Shown: positions 9,120 through 17,872, counted from the first letter of the stretch. The stretch: DNA of 64,000 bases from a virus (IMGVR_UViG_3300046820_000495:1-64000), one strand, 5' to 3'. Made by a program: numbers and translations. The notes: generated from the letters alone by a model not told the origin.

Positions 9120-9752
9120 TCACTCCGGAGGCCTGATTCTTTCAAATCTTTCTATGTAATCACCACATTGTAAACGTAGCATAGCGGCATCGTCTGAGCT
9201 GGCTAGATACAAATGTAGAGGTTGTCCCCATCCATAGATTTTTGGTAGAGTGTCATTTTTAATAATGTTCATTAACAAGCCAGCACAATACCAATCGTCC
9301 GGATCTAAAGCATTCACTGCTGATTTAAAATTATCTACAGCTTTAACTCTAAAGTCGTTGTTGTATTTGATCCGTGCCCTGATAGGAAATTTACCATACC
9401 ATGGCTTGGTTCTAATAACATCATATTCATAGTTGAGCATTAAATCTTTAGCAGATGTGTTGACAGGACTCCATGTTTCGAGTACTCTGTCACCAAAATA
9501 TGCTACTAGCGCATTTAGTTCTTCTTCTGAAGACAAGAACACACTTAAATTGCTTTCGCTTCGCAATCCAACATCTTCAAACATTTTCAAGCACCAAGAC
9601 TTTGCTACATTAATGTTTACACTACGTTGCCTTAGTGTCTCTGTATTGTTAACCCTGCCCCAACCATTTGATCCACGGGCAGGGGTAATTTCAATAATAG
9701 CTTTGTAAGGCCATTTTTTCCAAAACAGCTTTTGAGTATTATGTGTTTTCAT
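9120..9752 (-). CDS. Unknown protein following ClpA
   Basis: This 210-residue protein starts at an ATG inside the end of the clpA-like gene (14-base overlap), so it is co-transcribed with it. It is rich in Trp, Tyr and basic residues and has no signal peptide or membrane helix. I do not recognise the family. Placement after ClpA and before a terminator-like hairpin suggests it belongs to the dnaJ-clpA transcript. Confidence 0.6.
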   Translation of the reverse strand: MKTHNTQKLFWKKWPYKAIIEITPARGSNGWGRVNNTETLRQRSVNINVAKSWCLKMFEDVGLRSESNLSVFLSSEEELNALVAYFGDRVLETWSPVNTSAKDLMLNYEYDVIRTKPWYGKFPIRARIKYNNDFRVKAVDNFKSAVNALDPDDWYCAGLLMNIIKNDTLPKIYGWGQPLHLYLASSDDAAMLRLQCGDYIERFERIRPPE

Positions 9753-11964
9753 CAGTAATTAAAAGTTCTGTTCCATCACTAGTGACGCGGTGTTTAGTAA
9801 TGCCATCGCGGATAATACGTTTAGCAATTGGTAGTCTAATTTGTTCGTTGATCAGGCGCTTCATTGGACGAGCACCCATTGTTTCGCTATAGCCGTGCTC
9901 TGCCAAGTAGTCCAGTGCTTTGTCATCATAGCTAACAGATTGATTCTGTCCATTAAGTTGTTCACGAATTTGATTCATAAACTTGTCAGCAATACGTCGA
10001 ATAACATCACGAGACAAGCGGTTAAACTTAACAGTAGCATCTAAACGATTGCGGAACTCTGGGCTAAAGAAACGCTTGACTGCTTCATCGCTGGCATCAT
10101 TGTTTAATCCGCCACCAAAGCCAATTACATTCTTTTCACTATCCACAGCACCCAAGTTAGACGTTAAGATAACAAACGCATTACGGGCACTTGCTTGCTT
10201 ATTGTCAGAACCTGTAACAATACCATTGTCCATTAAGCCAAGCAAGACTTGGATAACATCGGGGTGTGCTTTTTCAATTTCGTCAAATAGCAACACACAG
10301 TTTGGTACACGCTCTAGTTCGTTAATCAACTTACCTGAACCAGCTTTGCCCTCACCATAACCAACGTAACCTGGAGGGCTACCAATTAGGGAAGCAATCT
10401 TATGTGGCTCTTTGTATTCGCTCATATCAAAGCGAATCATTTCCATACCCAAGCCTTCGGCAAGTTGGTTAGCAAGTTCTGTTTTACCAGTACCAGTTGG
10501 ACCAACAAACAAAAAGTTAGCCATCGGGCGGTTTACTTCTTTTAAGCCTGACTTGGCAATATACACCATGTTCATTAGACGTTCAATTGCATTGTCTTGT
10601 CCAAATACGTTTGTACGCATACGGCTTTCAAGATCAGTAACTGCAACGTTTTTTTGCTCGCCTAACTGTTCAATTGGCACCCGAGTCAAATCGCTAATCT
10701 CTTGGCGAATATGATCCTTGGTAACGTCAGTGCCTGCAGGCGAGTTTGTAACACGCAAACGGGCCATGGCCGCATCAAGAATGTCAATTGCTTTGTCGGG
10801 CAATTTCTTGTCCAGCATGTACTTCATAGACAAGTCAATGGCCAAGTCGATTGATTCTTCACCAACTGCCAAGTTGTGATACTTGGCATACACAGGTATA
10901 ACTTGACGCAACATCTGCTTGGTTTCTTCAACTGAGGGCTCATTGATGTCAATCTTGGTAAAGCGGCGCAGTAAGGCACGATCTTTTTCAAAGTTCTCAC
11001 GGAACTCTTCATAAGTTGTGCTACCAATACAACGTAGCTTGCCTTTTTCTAAACTTGGCTTTAACAAGTTAGCAACGTCCATACTACCTTGTCCGCCTGC
11101 ACCTGCGCCCATGATCATGTGAATCTCGTCAATAAACAAGATAGCATCATCGCGTTCTTCTAGTGCTTCTAGAACATGTTGCATACGCTCTTCAAAGTCA
11201 CCGCGGTAACGTGTACCAGCAAGTAATTTGCCCATATCTAAACTGTAAACAGTTTTCTTCTTTAACACTTCTGGTACTTCATTGCGAATAATAGCTACAG
11301 CAAGTCCTTCTACAATAGCTGTTTTACCTACACCAGGTTCACCAACCATGATAGCATTGTTTTTCTTTTTACGAGTAAGTGTCTGTGCAAGTCGGAACAC
11401 TTCTTTCTCACGACCAATCAAGGGATCGATCAGTTGCTTTTCAGCACTCTTATTCAAGTTAGTAGTATACTTGCTGAGTACTTTTTCACTATCACGTTTC
11501 TTAGCGACCTTGCTTTCCTTGCTACGGCCATCTTTTAGTTTACCAACATAGGTAATGATAGCATCTTTGGTAACACCATTCTTGGCAAGGAAGAAGTTGG
11601 CATGGCTATTCTTTTCACTTGCAATACTGATCAGCAAGTCTAGTGGCTCCATGTGTCCACGGCCAGTAAAGATAGCCTGTGTGTATGCACGATTAAAGCA
11701 TCGTTCTAAGGTAGCTGTTTTGCGTGGTTTGGTTACACCCTCAACACGGATGTCTTCTTGGTCCCGTAACCACATATCAATTTCATCACGCAGGCCCATT
11801 ACATCTACTTGTAATTCACCAAGGATGTCTTTAATTTCTTCTTCTTCTAGCATGACACGTAGTATGTGCTCTAGTGTAACATACTCATGTTCACGGTTCA
11901 ATGCATCTTGGAATGCACGAGCAATAACTTCATTAATGCGTCCGTTGTTTTCTTCTTGATTCAT
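9739..11964 (-). CDS. clpA: ClpA-like AAA+ unfoldase
   Basis: From the ATG at 11964 the protein has 741 residues, close to E. coli ClpA. It has an N-terminal Clp repeat domain (residues 1-145), a first AAA+ domain with Walker A GEPGVGKT (208-215) and FIDE (277-280), and a second with GPTGTGKT (488-495) and LLFDE (558-562). The tripeptide IGF at about 614-616 lies where ClpA and ClpX dock on ClpP. There is no ClpB-type middle coiled coil, so this is a ClpP partner type rather than a disaggregase. A start 18 codons further upstream is possible, but AAGG precedes this ATG. It follows dnaJ in one transcript. It presumably redirects host ClpP. Confidence 0.93.
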   Translation of the reverse strand: MNQEENNGRINEVIARAFQDALNREHEYVTLEHILRVMLEEEEIKDILGELQVDVMGLRDEIDMWLRDQEDIRVEGVTKPRKTATLERCFNRAYTQAIFTGRGHMEPLDLLISIASEKNSHANFFLAKNGVTKDAIITYVGKLKDGRSKESKVAKKRDSEKVLSKYTTNLNKSAEKQLIDPLIGREKEVFRLAQTLTRKKKNNAIMVGEPGVGKTAIVEGLAVAIIRNEVPEVLKKKTVYSLDMGKLLAGTRYRGDFEERMQHVLEALEERDDAILFIDEIHMIMGAGAGGQGSMDVANLLKPSLEKGKLRCIGSTTYEEFRENFEKDRALLRRFTKIDINEPSVEETKQMLRQVIPVYAKYHNLAVGEESIDLAIDLSMKYMLDKKLPDKAIDILDAAMARLRVTNSPAGTDVTKDHIRQEISDLTRVPIEQLGEQKNVAVTDLESRMRTNVFGQDNAIERLMNMVYIAKSGLKEVNRPMANFLFVGPTGTGKTELANQLAEGLGMEMIRFDMSEYKEPHKIASLIGSPPGYVGYGEGKAGSGKLINELERVPNCVLLFDEIEKAHPDVIQVLLGLMDNGIVTGSDNKQASARNAFVILTSNLGAVDSEKNVIGFGGGLNNDASDEAVKRFFSPEFRNRLDATVKFNRLSRDVIRRIADKFMNQIREQLNGQNQSVSYDDKALDYLAEHGYSETMGARPMKRLINEQIRLPIAKRIIRDGITKHRVTSDGTELLITDENT

Positions 11965-11984
11965 AACTACCTTTTCAATTTGAA

Positions 11985-11992
11985 TATTTATT
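11985..11992 (-). promoter_or_regulatory. Late-type promoter box AATAAATA before clpA
   Basis: The minus-strand box AATAAATA overlaps the gap and the last codons of dnaJ and would start RNA about 15 bases before the clpA ATG. It matches the T4 late consensus TATAAATA in seven of eight positions. This would let clpA be expressed late, independently of the sigma70 promoter of dnaJ. Confidence 0.45.
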
Positions 11993-11995
11993 GTA

Positions 11996-12811
11996 CTACT
12001 TTTCCGCTTGTAGGTCAATGACCGTTTTGTCCTGATCCTCTGGATTTAGCTTAGGAATAGATACTTCCAATGTTATAAAAGCATTTCCCCTGGCACTTGT
12101 TCCCCTGACGTTAAATCCACGATTACGCAACCTAAGTTGTGATCCTGGTTGACTACCAGCAGGCACAGCAATTTGTATCACTGAGCCATCAATGTCTGTA
12201 ATTTCAACATCAGAGCCAAACATTGCTTGCCATACACTTATACGCATAGTGGCATGTAAATCGCGATGTACAAGGTTCCAGAATTTATGTGTTTCAACTT
12301 TTATTTTTGCATACAAATCGCCTGGCGGCTGATCCTTTATAAGCTGACCGCCATCTCCTGCAAAGCGTATTTTAATATCTTCTGTGCTTCCGGGCGGAAA
12401 TGTGATTTTCATTTCCTTTTCTGTACCGTCGGGCATGGTAAATGCTACATCTTTAGTAAATCCTGAATGCGCTTCTTCTAGTGTACAAGGTATTGAAATG
12501 TTTATATCTGGATTTTTAATTTCTGGTTCACGCCAGTCATCAAAGTTCCAATTACCGCCACGTTGTGTGCGTCTAATGATGTCATTTAAATCATTAAAGC
12601 CGCCAAATGGGCCACTGCCACGGAAGCCATTGAAGTTAGAAGTGTTGGCTCTACCCGAAGTGATAGCTTCGTATGCTTCTTTAATCTTTTTAAATTCTGC
12701 TTCACTACCACCGCGGTCGGGGTGGTGCTTCATTGCTAGCTTGCGGTAAGCCTGTTTGACTTCATCTGCGGTAGCATTTGATTCTAAGCCTAACGTTTTG
12801 TAATAGTTCAT
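11996..12811 (-). CDS. DnaJ/CbpA-like J-domain co-chaperone
   Basis: This 271-residue protein has an N-terminal J domain with the HPD motif (residues 30-32), a short Gly/Phe-rich linker (about 70-100) and two C-terminal beta domains with a hydrophobic peptide-binding region. The Cys-rich zinc finger of DnaJ is absent, so it is CbpA/class-B type. It would stimulate host DnaK ATPase and deliver substrates. It is read from a consensus sigma70 promoter placed nine bases before the ATG and is followed by clpA. Confidence 0.93.
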   Translation of the reverse strand: MNYYKTLGLESNATADEVKQAYRKLAMKHHPDRGGSEAEFKKIKEAYEAITSGRANTSNFNGFRGSGPFGGFNDLNDIIRRTQRGGNWNFDDWREPEIKNPDINISIPCTLEEAHSGFTKDVAFTMPDGTEKEMKITFPPGSTEDIKIRFAGDGGQLIKDQPPGDLYAKIKVETHKFWNLVHRDLHATMRISVWQAMFGSDVEITDIDGSVIQIAVPAGSQPGSQLRLRNRGFNVRGTSARGNAFITLEVSIPKLNPEDQDKTVIDLQAEK

Positions 12812-12820
12812 AGCCTTAAC

Positions 12821-12849
12821 ATTATAACACTAAAAAGTTATAGTGTCAA
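12821..12849 (-). promoter_or_regulatory. Sigma70 promoter of the dnaJ-clpA unit
   Basis: The minus strand reads TTGACA, 17 bases, TATAAT: a perfect consensus. Only nine bases separate the -10 box from the dnaJ ATG, so the leader would be at most about three bases. An early, host-polymerase-dependent start is inferred. Confidence 0.85.
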
Positions 12850-12852
12850 GGG

Positions 12853-13125
12853 TCACTTTACTTCTTCGAAAATTTTCTTTTGGTCTCTATACCAGGCCCT
12901 CCAAGCATCAACTTTAACAGAACACTCATAGTATGCTGTATAGTTTTCGCTAACGGTCCTGGCAATTTCACTCAAGGAAGATTTTTCGTTGTCTAATTTT
13001 CTTAGTGGAAGGCAACGTTCGTAAATGATTTCCGGTGCTTCTGGAAACTTTTGTCTAACTGGTACCGCTGTAGTAGAGCAACCAGTTAGTAGAGCCAATG
13101 CTACAATAGATAATGTGTATTTCAT
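12853..13125 (-). CDS. Outer-membrane spanin lipoprotein (Rz1-like)
   Basis: This 90-residue protein has a short signal peptide ending in the lipobox LLTGC, so Cys16 would be lipidated, followed by a short periplasmic domain. It overlaps the membrane protein upstream by four bases. A membrane coiled-coil protein followed by a small lipoprotein is the two-component spanin layout, which fuses inner and outer membranes at lysis of Gram-negative hosts. The assignment rests on the lipobox and the pairing. Confidence 0.75.
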   Translation of the reverse strand: MKYTLSIVALALLTGCSTTAVPVRQKFPEAPEIIYERCLPLRKLDNEKSSLSEIARTVSENYTAYYECSVKVDAWRAWYRDQKKIFEEVK

Positions 13126-13601
13126 TTTTTAGCATCCTTTGACGTTGGTTTTTCGGCGGCCATGTTAACTGCTGTTATGAACTCTTTGGGGATTTCACAT
13201 TGTCCTCCAGCGGCAAACTTTGTATCATACTTGACAATTTCTCTGTCAACGTACTTGACAACTTCGTCGCCCTTTTCTTTGACTACTTTAACTTTGTCAA
13301 CGTACTTGGTAATAACTTTAACGTTTTGTGTTGCGGCTTTGGCTTCTGCTTGGGCAACTTTTTGCTCTGCTTCGGCAACCTTTGCTTTCCACTCTGTATC
13401 TTTGGCAATGCCGCCTTCGTACCATACACCTAGTACAGTAAGAACTACACCTACCATCTGCAATGGCACACGATATTGCATTGCCATGGGAATGAATCTA
13501 ACTGGCAATACCTTAATCATCCAGCTGGCCACAAGAGCAAGCAAACCTAGAATTAGCACTAGGTGAAAAACAACGTCAGGCAACCAGTTTAATATCCACA
13601 T
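13122..13601 (-). CDS. Inner-membrane spanin (Rz-like) with coiled coil
   Basis: The 159-residue protein has hydrophobic segments near residues 8-30 and 45-65, then an Ala/Glu/Lys-rich heptad region (about 70-130) that should form a coiled coil, and a C-terminal tail. Two membrane segments are more than the single one of lambda Rz. It is directly followed by the lipoprotein gene with a four-base overlap. Together they fit an i-spanin/o-spanin pair acting after cell-wall degradation. Confidence 0.7.
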   Translation of the reverse strand: MWILNWLPDVVFHLVLILGLLALVASWMIKVLPVRFIPMAMQYRVPLQMVGVVLTVLGVWYEGGIAKDTEWKAKVAEAEQKVAQAEAKAATQNVKVITKYVDKVKVVKEKGDEVVKYVDREIVKYDTKFAAGGQCEIPKEFITAVNMAAEKPTSKDAKK

Positions 13602-13609
13602 GTTTATTT

Positions 13610-13831
13610 TTATCCTTTATGTCGGTATATGATCCTACCTTTTGAAGTGTCATATACACTCATTTCTACATCAACTGCATCTCCTGGTATGATTGTAATT
13701 CTATTCATACGCAGTTTTCCTGCTAAGTGTCCTAAAATACTTTGCCCTGTTTCTAAATCAATTTGGAACTGAGCATTGGGTAGGGCTTCTGTTACTCTGC
13801 CCCTTAGAGTAAAATTATCTTGTTTCGACAC
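13610..13831 (-). CDS. infA: Translation initiation factor IF-1 homologue
   Basis: The 73-residue protein aligns along its whole length with bacterial IF-1 in an S1/OB fold: the N-terminal KQDNFTLRGRVTEALPNAQF pattern, a central GHLAGKLRMNRI and the C-terminal SKGRIIYRHKG. The start is a GTG at 13831, two bases after the upstream stop. IF-1 binds the ribosomal A site with IF-2 and IF-3 during initiation. A phage copy could bias initiation towards phage messages. The spacing of the family is fully kept, so a functional protein is likely. Confidence 0.9.
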   Translation of the reverse strand: MSKQDNFTLRGRVTEALPNAQFQIDLETGQSILGHLAGKLRMNRITIIPGDAVDVEMSVYDTSKGRIIYRHKG

Positions 13832-13833
13832 GT

Positions 13834-14322
13834 TTAATACTTTGTTAAGTTTTTCATTCGGAGGTACCAGGCCCTGGATTCTGGGGGTAAGTCATAAAGT
13901 TTTGGGTCTTGTACTATTGAAGCGTTTAAGTTGCCAATATTTAATTCTAGTCGTTTGCCATCCATGCCTACAAATTTCCAATCTTGAGCTTCTGTTGCAT
14001 GTTCAATATCTTTTATAATGTCTATAATTTTCTGGTTTAGGCCTGGTAGCCTTTTTAATTCTATGTATACGTGAAACTTGCCGCTTTCATCACTGGCATC
14101 ACTGGCCTCAACATCCTCAATGCCGGCACTTGACCATTCTAAGTAGGCGCCTAAGTCAACAGCTACTTCGTTAGTTGAGCATTTGAATGCTATGACAACG
14201 GTTTCGCTTTCGGTGCCAAGCTTAGGCTTATAACGGTCAATCTCAATTAACTCGTCAACGGTATTGCGTAGATCGCCTTCGCGAAGGCTTTCATTAAGCT
14301 TGTACTTCTTGACCTTGTTCAT
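13834..14322 (-). CDS. Unknown protein, late gene
   Basis: This is a 162-residue protein with an acidic centre (IEDVEASDASDES) and no membrane segment. It overlaps the end of the gene upstream by 29 bases and precedes the IF-1 gene by two bases. It is part of the transcript that starts at the late-type box near 14865. I do not recognise the family. Confidence 0.6.
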   Translation of the reverse strand: MNKVKKYKLNESLREGDLRNTVDELIEIDRYKPKLGTESETVVIAFKCSTNEVAVDLGAYLEWSSAGIEDVEASDASDESGKFHVYIELKRLPGLNQKIIDIIKDIEHATEAQDWKFVGMDGKRLELNIGNLNASIVQDPKLYDLPPESRAWYLRMKNLTKY

Positions 14323-14854
14323 TCTGTGGGACTTCTTCTGGTGGTGCGTCTTGCTCGTTCTTTAAGCCATTTTCGCCATCTAACTCTTCATCGTATGCGG
14401 CTTCAATGCTGTCATAATCAACATCATCTAAGTCTTTGATATCTTCGCTTACGTTTAACAATGCCTTTGGCACTCTTAAATTAACTAGCCAAACTTTTTT
14501 CTTGACTGGCCTTGGTACTTTTTGTCCCTCTTCATTTGTAATGACATCTTCGGGACCGTTTACCTTGGCAAATGTAGTTAATGTATCTTCGCCAAACTTG
14601 ACCTTACATCCACTTTTAATCAAACGCATAGCGGCATCTGGATTTGGCATAAGCTTGCGAGGGTACATTAGTGTTAGTTCGACCCAGTGACGCTCAACAA
14701 ATGGACCATCTACAATCTCACCTTTAATCCAGTTTTCGTAGGCATAAACATCCATACGGTCTAATACACGGTCAATTTCAACTAACGTGTCAATAACGTT
14801 AGGACTACGGTGTATTGTGTCTAGGTTTTTGTAAATTAAATCTTGTGTTGGCAT
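14294..14854 (-). CDS. Unknown protein, first gene of a late unit
   Basis: The protein has 186 residues, with a very acidic C-terminal tail (about residues 140-186) rich in Asp and Glu. It begins at an ATG only seven bases after a GCTAAATA box with no Shine-Dalgarno sequence between, so translation may be nearly leaderless. It is followed by an overlapping gene, IF-1 and the spanins. The function is not recognised; a structural or assembly role is possible because of the late box. Confidence 0.6.
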   Translation of the reverse strand: MPTQDLIYKNLDTIHRSPNVIDTLVEIDRVLDRMDVYAYENWIKGEIVDGPFVERHWVELTLMYPRKLMPNPDAAMRLIKSGCKVKFGEDTLTTFAKVNGPEDVITNEEGQKVPRPVKKKVWLVNLRVPKALLNVSEDIKDLDDVDYDSIEAAYDEELDGENGLKNEQDAPPEEVPQNEQGQEVQA

Positions 14855-14861
14855 AGTCAGA

Positions 14862-14869
14862 TATTTAGC
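14862..14869 (-). promoter_or_regulatory. Late-type promoter box GCTAAATA
   Basis: GCTAAATA on the minus strand ends seven bases before the ATG at 14854. If transcription starts six bases after the box, as in T4, the RNA has a two-base leader. The same eight bases occur upstream of 9065, 36286 and 50213, which supports a real motif. Confidence 0.55.
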
Positions 14870-15023
14870 TCTTTATTGCCATTACCCTAGCCAAGATTGT
14901 GGTCTGGCTTAAATACTTTTGGTTCAGCGATGAATCAACCCTGACGTAGTTGGGTTGACATTTGAAGAAATCTATTATTTTTAACATAAATCAGCCCTTT
15001 GCGTTAGTTTGTAAAGGAGCAAG
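14870..15023. promoter_or_regulatory. Divergent intergenic region before phoH
   Basis: This stretch holds no gene. On the plus strand TTGACA occurs at about 14954, but no good -10 box lies 16-18 bases after it; TTGGGT-17-TATTAT is a weaker alternative. A late-like CATAAATC occurs about 30 bases before the phoH ATG, and AAAGGAG is its ribosome-binding site. The promoter of phoH is therefore not settled. Confidence 0.35.
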
Positions 15024-15782
15024 ATGAGAAATAAGCAAAAACGTGTCCCACAGCAGGACCGTAAAGCGGCGTTTGATGGCAACGCAGTTATAGATTTGAA
15101 TCATTTTCGAGACACCGACACAAAACCATCCAAGTATAAACGAGTGGAAATTACGCCACGTAATTTGCGCCAGGAAGACTATCTGGCTCACTTAGAAAAC
15201 TCCCGCAAAGACATGGTATTTGCCCTAGGACCAGCTGGTACGGGTAAAACGCTCATCGCCACGTTATGGGCAGTAAAGCAATTAAAAGCAGGTGCAATTG
15301 ATCGCATAGTAATCACTAGACCAGCAGTCAGTGTTGATGAACAACACGGCTTCTTACCAGGTGATCTAATGAGTAAAATGGCTCCATGGACTCGTCCTGT
15401 TTTTGATGTGTTCCGAGAATACTGGAATGCCAAGCAGATTGAAGGCATGATTGCCGAAGGTATAATAGAAGTTGCTCCTCTAGCATACATGCGCGGCCGC
15501 ACTTTTAAAGATAGTGTTGTCATTGCAGACGAAATGCAAAATGCCACAGCCAGTCAAATGAAGATGTTACTTACACGCATAGGTGACGGTAGCAAGTTTG
15601 TTATTACTGGTGACCTTGGACAACACGATCGAGGATACGAGCACAATGGCCTTAAAGACTTTATGGAAAAACTTATCAACAACGATAGATCCAGTAGACT
15701 TGCTGTTGTAAAGTTTGAAGTGGCTCATGTAGAACGTCATCCTGCTGTAGCTCAGGTGTTAGGAGTTTATAACGAAGACTGA
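15024..15782 (+). CDS. phoH: PhoH-like P-loop ATPase
   Basis: This 252-residue protein has Walker A GPAGTGKT (69-76), Walker B VVIADEMQN (about 167-175) and the PhoH-typical STGDxxQ-like ITGDLGQHDR. It starts with ATG after AAAGGAG. PhoH proteins are common in marine T4-like phages; the family has RNA-helicase/ATPase features and a debated link to phosphate stress. It stands alone on the plus strand and its end overlaps the end of the convergent nucleotidase gene by 16 bases. Confidence 0.92.
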   Translation: MRNKQKRVPQQDRKAAFDGNAVIDLNHFRDTDTKPSKYKRVEITPRNLRQEDYLAHLENSRKDMVFALGPAGTGKTLIATLWAVKQLKAGAIDRIVITRPAVSVDEQHGFLPGDLMSKMAPWTRPVFDVFREYWNAKQIEGMIAEGIIEVAPLAYMRGRTFKDSVVIADEMQNATASQMKMLLTRIGDGSKFVITGDLGQHDRGYEHNGLKDFMEKLINNDRSSRLAVVKFEVAHVERHPAVAQVLGVYNED

Positions 15783-16351
15783 ACTAACTTGTAAATTTCA
15801 GCCCAGTCATTAACCACTGGGACTGCACCTTTGTAATCTGCGTTATGGGGGACGGACATTAAAAGTGGTCGTAACCCATAACCTAATCCAAGTTCTGCGT
15901 TTGACGGTTTGTCTTCAATCCAAAACAATTTACTGTCTTGATAGTTCTTAAGTACCACGCCTTTGTCGCTATGTAAAGGCAAAATGTGTATTTCATTAAA
16001 AATACCTTCGCCAAAGATTTTATCTAAATTGCTTTTGCGAAGGCCCGGCGTCCACGGATGGGTTCCTGCTGTTGTAATGATTATAAAGTTCCATCCTTCA
16101 GTATGCAGGCGCTGTACAAACTTAACGCTGTCTTTCCATGCGGGTAATGATTCAAAGTCACTGCTAGAATTAAACTTAGCAATCAGTTCTACACTTTGTT
16201 CATAGGAGATTCCATACTGCTCTCTAATGCCGTATACGTTAAGGCAATGTGGGTTAAGCCTATAACCAAGCCGTTCCATCCAAGGACGAAACTTAATTTC
16301 CCAATCTAGTAATACCCCATCGCAATCAGTTAAAATAGTTTTATTAACCAC
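15767..16351 (-). CDS. HAD-superfamily phosphatase, 5'-nucleotidase-like
   Basis: The 194-residue protein opens with the HAD motif I TDCDGVLLDW. It has an IIITTAG segment consistent with motif II, a conserved Lys in the third region and IEDKPSNAE as motif IV. The start is GTG at 16351, overlapping the clamp-loader stop, with GAGAGG upstream. Dephosphorylation of a nucleotide or small phosphoester is inferred. A second, unrelated-looking HAD gene lies at 49322-49918. Confidence 0.75.
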   Translation of the reverse strand: MVNKTILTDCDGVLLDWEIKFRPWMERLGYRLNPHCLNVYGIREQYGISYEQSVELIAKFNSSSDFESLPAWKDSVKFVQRLHTEGWNFIIITTAGTHPWTPGLRKSNLDKIFGEGIFNEIHILPLHSDKGVVLKNYQDSKLFWIEDKPSNAELGLGYGLRPLLMSVPHNADYKGAVPVVNDWAEIYKLVQSSL

Positions 16352-17267
16352 GTACCAACCTCTCTAGTTCAACAAACGTTGCACTTAAATTAATCTCTGC
16401 ATCTGCTACCAAGCCGTGGTTAACTAAACCTTTGCGAACAATTAACAATGCTTGATCTTGTGTATCTACATCCGCACCCCATAGATCCAAATTGCGATAC
16501 ATGAAGCGATACATATCCTCATATTCTTCTAAGCTAATCTGTTTGATGATCAAGTTACGTGCTTCACGCAACCTACCTTGCCTAAACAAATCTACCATGG
16601 CAAGTTTATAATCACTTTCGGCATCTTCTTCTTTGGGTGCTTCTAGGTTACCAGTTACACTACGCATTTGGATAGTGTTAATGCCCTTACGCAAATCTGG
16701 GAAACAGGCTTTGACATAAAGCTCTAAAGTTTCCTTGTCTGTTGTGATGCCTTCCTTGTACAGGATCAAGGCCAGCTGTCTAAGATAGCCTTCCTCATCC
16801 AATGTCTTAAAGCTGATGGTCTGACAACGACTATGTAATGCAGGGATAATCTTGTTGGGATAGTTGCAAGTTAAAATAAATCTAACGTTCTCGCTGTACT
16901 GTTCAATCATACCACGCAAGATGCCCTGCGCTGGCTGTGAAATGTAGTCAGCTTCATCTAGTAGCACAATCTTAAAAGGACCCATACTCATGGTGCTACA
17001 AAAGTTGGCAATCTTACCACGCAGGTCATCTACGCTGTTGTCACGACTTGCATTAATGTGCAAGAATTCACTGGGCTCAATGCCAAGAGCATTTACAAGA
17101 ACCTTAGCAAGAGTTGTTTTGCCTGCACCAGCTTTACCTGCTAGCAACAGGTGTGGAATGTAGTTGTCTTTAATCCAACTCTTGACCATGTTCTCTTGGT
17201 CGCTGTCAATCCAAACATAATCATCAACAGTAGTTGGGCGATACTTCTCTACCCATAGTTCTTTCAT
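16344..17267 (-). CDS. Sliding-clamp loader ATPase (T4 gp44 / RFC small-subunit type)
   Basis: This 307-residue AAA+ protein has Walker A GKAGAGKT (44-51), DEAD in VLLDEADYI (104-107), a sensor-1 region LTCNYPNKI and the SRC motif HSRCQTISF, the arginine-finger hallmark of clamp loaders. The C-terminal part is a helical collar. With a small partner it would load the phage clamp for DNA replication. No gp62-like partner is evident; one of the small genes immediately upstream could be it, but that is not shown. Confidence 0.9.
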   Translation of the reverse strand: MKELWVEKYRPTTVDDYVWIDSDQENMVKSWIKDNYIPHLLLAGKAGAGKTTLAKVLVNALGIEPSEFLHINASRDNSVDDLRGKIANFCSTMSMGPFKIVLLDEADYISQPAQGILRGMIEQYSENVRFILTCNYPNKIIPALHSRCQTISFKTLDEEGYLRQLALILYKEGITTDKETLELYVKACFPDLRKGINTIQMRSVTGNLEAPKEEDAESDYKLAMVDLFRQGRLREARNLIIKQISLEEYEDMYRFMYRNLDLWGADVDTQDQALLIVRKGLVNHGLVADAEINLSATFVELERLVRG

Positions 17268-17431
17268 TTGTATTCCTTTGCCTTTAGTGGTTTAATTAGT
17301 GTGTTTAATTGGTCTGCACATTTTCTCAAATCTGCGGCAAGAGTGCCTCGCCCAATCTCATGCTCCACAAGTCGAGCAATATCATGAAGCTTAATAACGG
17401 CCTCAGTCAGTTCATAATCAGATTCAATCAT
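17264..17431 (-). CDS. Small helical protein upstream of the clamp loader
   Basis: From the ATG at 17431 the protein has 55 residues (MIESDYELTEAVIKLHDIAR), mostly helical and charged. Its stop overlaps the clamp-loader start by four bases. The ATG overlaps the end of the preceding gene, so the three genes are translationally coupled. The function is unknown; an unannotated clamp-loader partner is conceivable but it is much shorter than gp62. Confidence 0.6.
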   Translation of the reverse strand: MIESDYELTEAVIKLHDIARLVEHEIGRGTLAADLRKCADQLNTLIKPLKAKEYK

Positions 17432-17678
17432 AGCTTTTAAGTGTTTGTTTAATGTCTTTGTGTTTAACAATTATAAACGATTTGTAGTCTTTGTCAACCT
17501 TCATTGGAAGATCCAAGTGGATGGTTACCTCTGGGCCGTCAATGTTGTTAATAAGCCTGTCGTTACCTACTGTGCCAACGAATGGAATCTTCTTATAGTG
17601 ACCAAACACACGGTCGCCAATTTGATACTTGCCGCGATAGCCTATGCGTTCAAAGTAATCAGTTTGGCTTCCCATCAC
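17424..17678 (-). CDS. Unknown small basic protein
   Basis: The 84-residue protein begins with ATG at 17678 (MGSQTDYFERIGYRGKYQIG), in a TGATG overlap with the upstream stop. It contains a YQIGDRVFGHYKKIPFVGTV stretch that looks like a small SH3/KOW-type beta barrel. The specific family is not recognised. Confidence 0.6.
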   Translation of the reverse strand: MMGSQTDYFERIGYRGKYQIGDRVFGHYKKIPFVGTVGNDRLINNIDGPEVTIHLDLPMKVDKDYKSFIIVKHKDIKQTLKSYD

Positions 17679-17872
17679 CAAGATTCCACATCAGTGATAT
17701 CGATAGTGGTATCTTCTGGTTCAAATGTTTGATACTTTACTACAATGCCTAAACCAATACCAGACTGCTCATGTTCCCAGCTAAGTGTAAAGCTATCAAC
17801 GTCATTTACCTTGTTAGCAAGCTCTCCTAGTTGCTGTATTTGTTTTCTAGATAATCTAATTGAACTTCTCAT
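17675..17872 (-). CDS. Unknown small protein
   Basis: This 65-residue protein (MRSSIRLSRKQIQQLGELAN) has a basic N-terminus and an acidic C-terminus. It overlaps both neighbours by four bases and is clearly part of the 19698-16344 gene row. No domain was recognised. Confidence 0.6.
   Translation of the reverse strand: MRSSIRLSRKQIQQLGELANKVNDVDSFTLSWEHEQSGIGLGIVVKYQTFEPEDTTIDITDVESW

Noticed and set aside
9983-10360. Plus-strand open frame inside clpA (also 11555-11959)
   Set aside because: These are shadows of the conserved ClpA coding frame.
9739-11964. ClpB disaggregase
   Set aside because: There is no middle coiled-coil domain, and an IGF ClpP-docking tripeptide is present.
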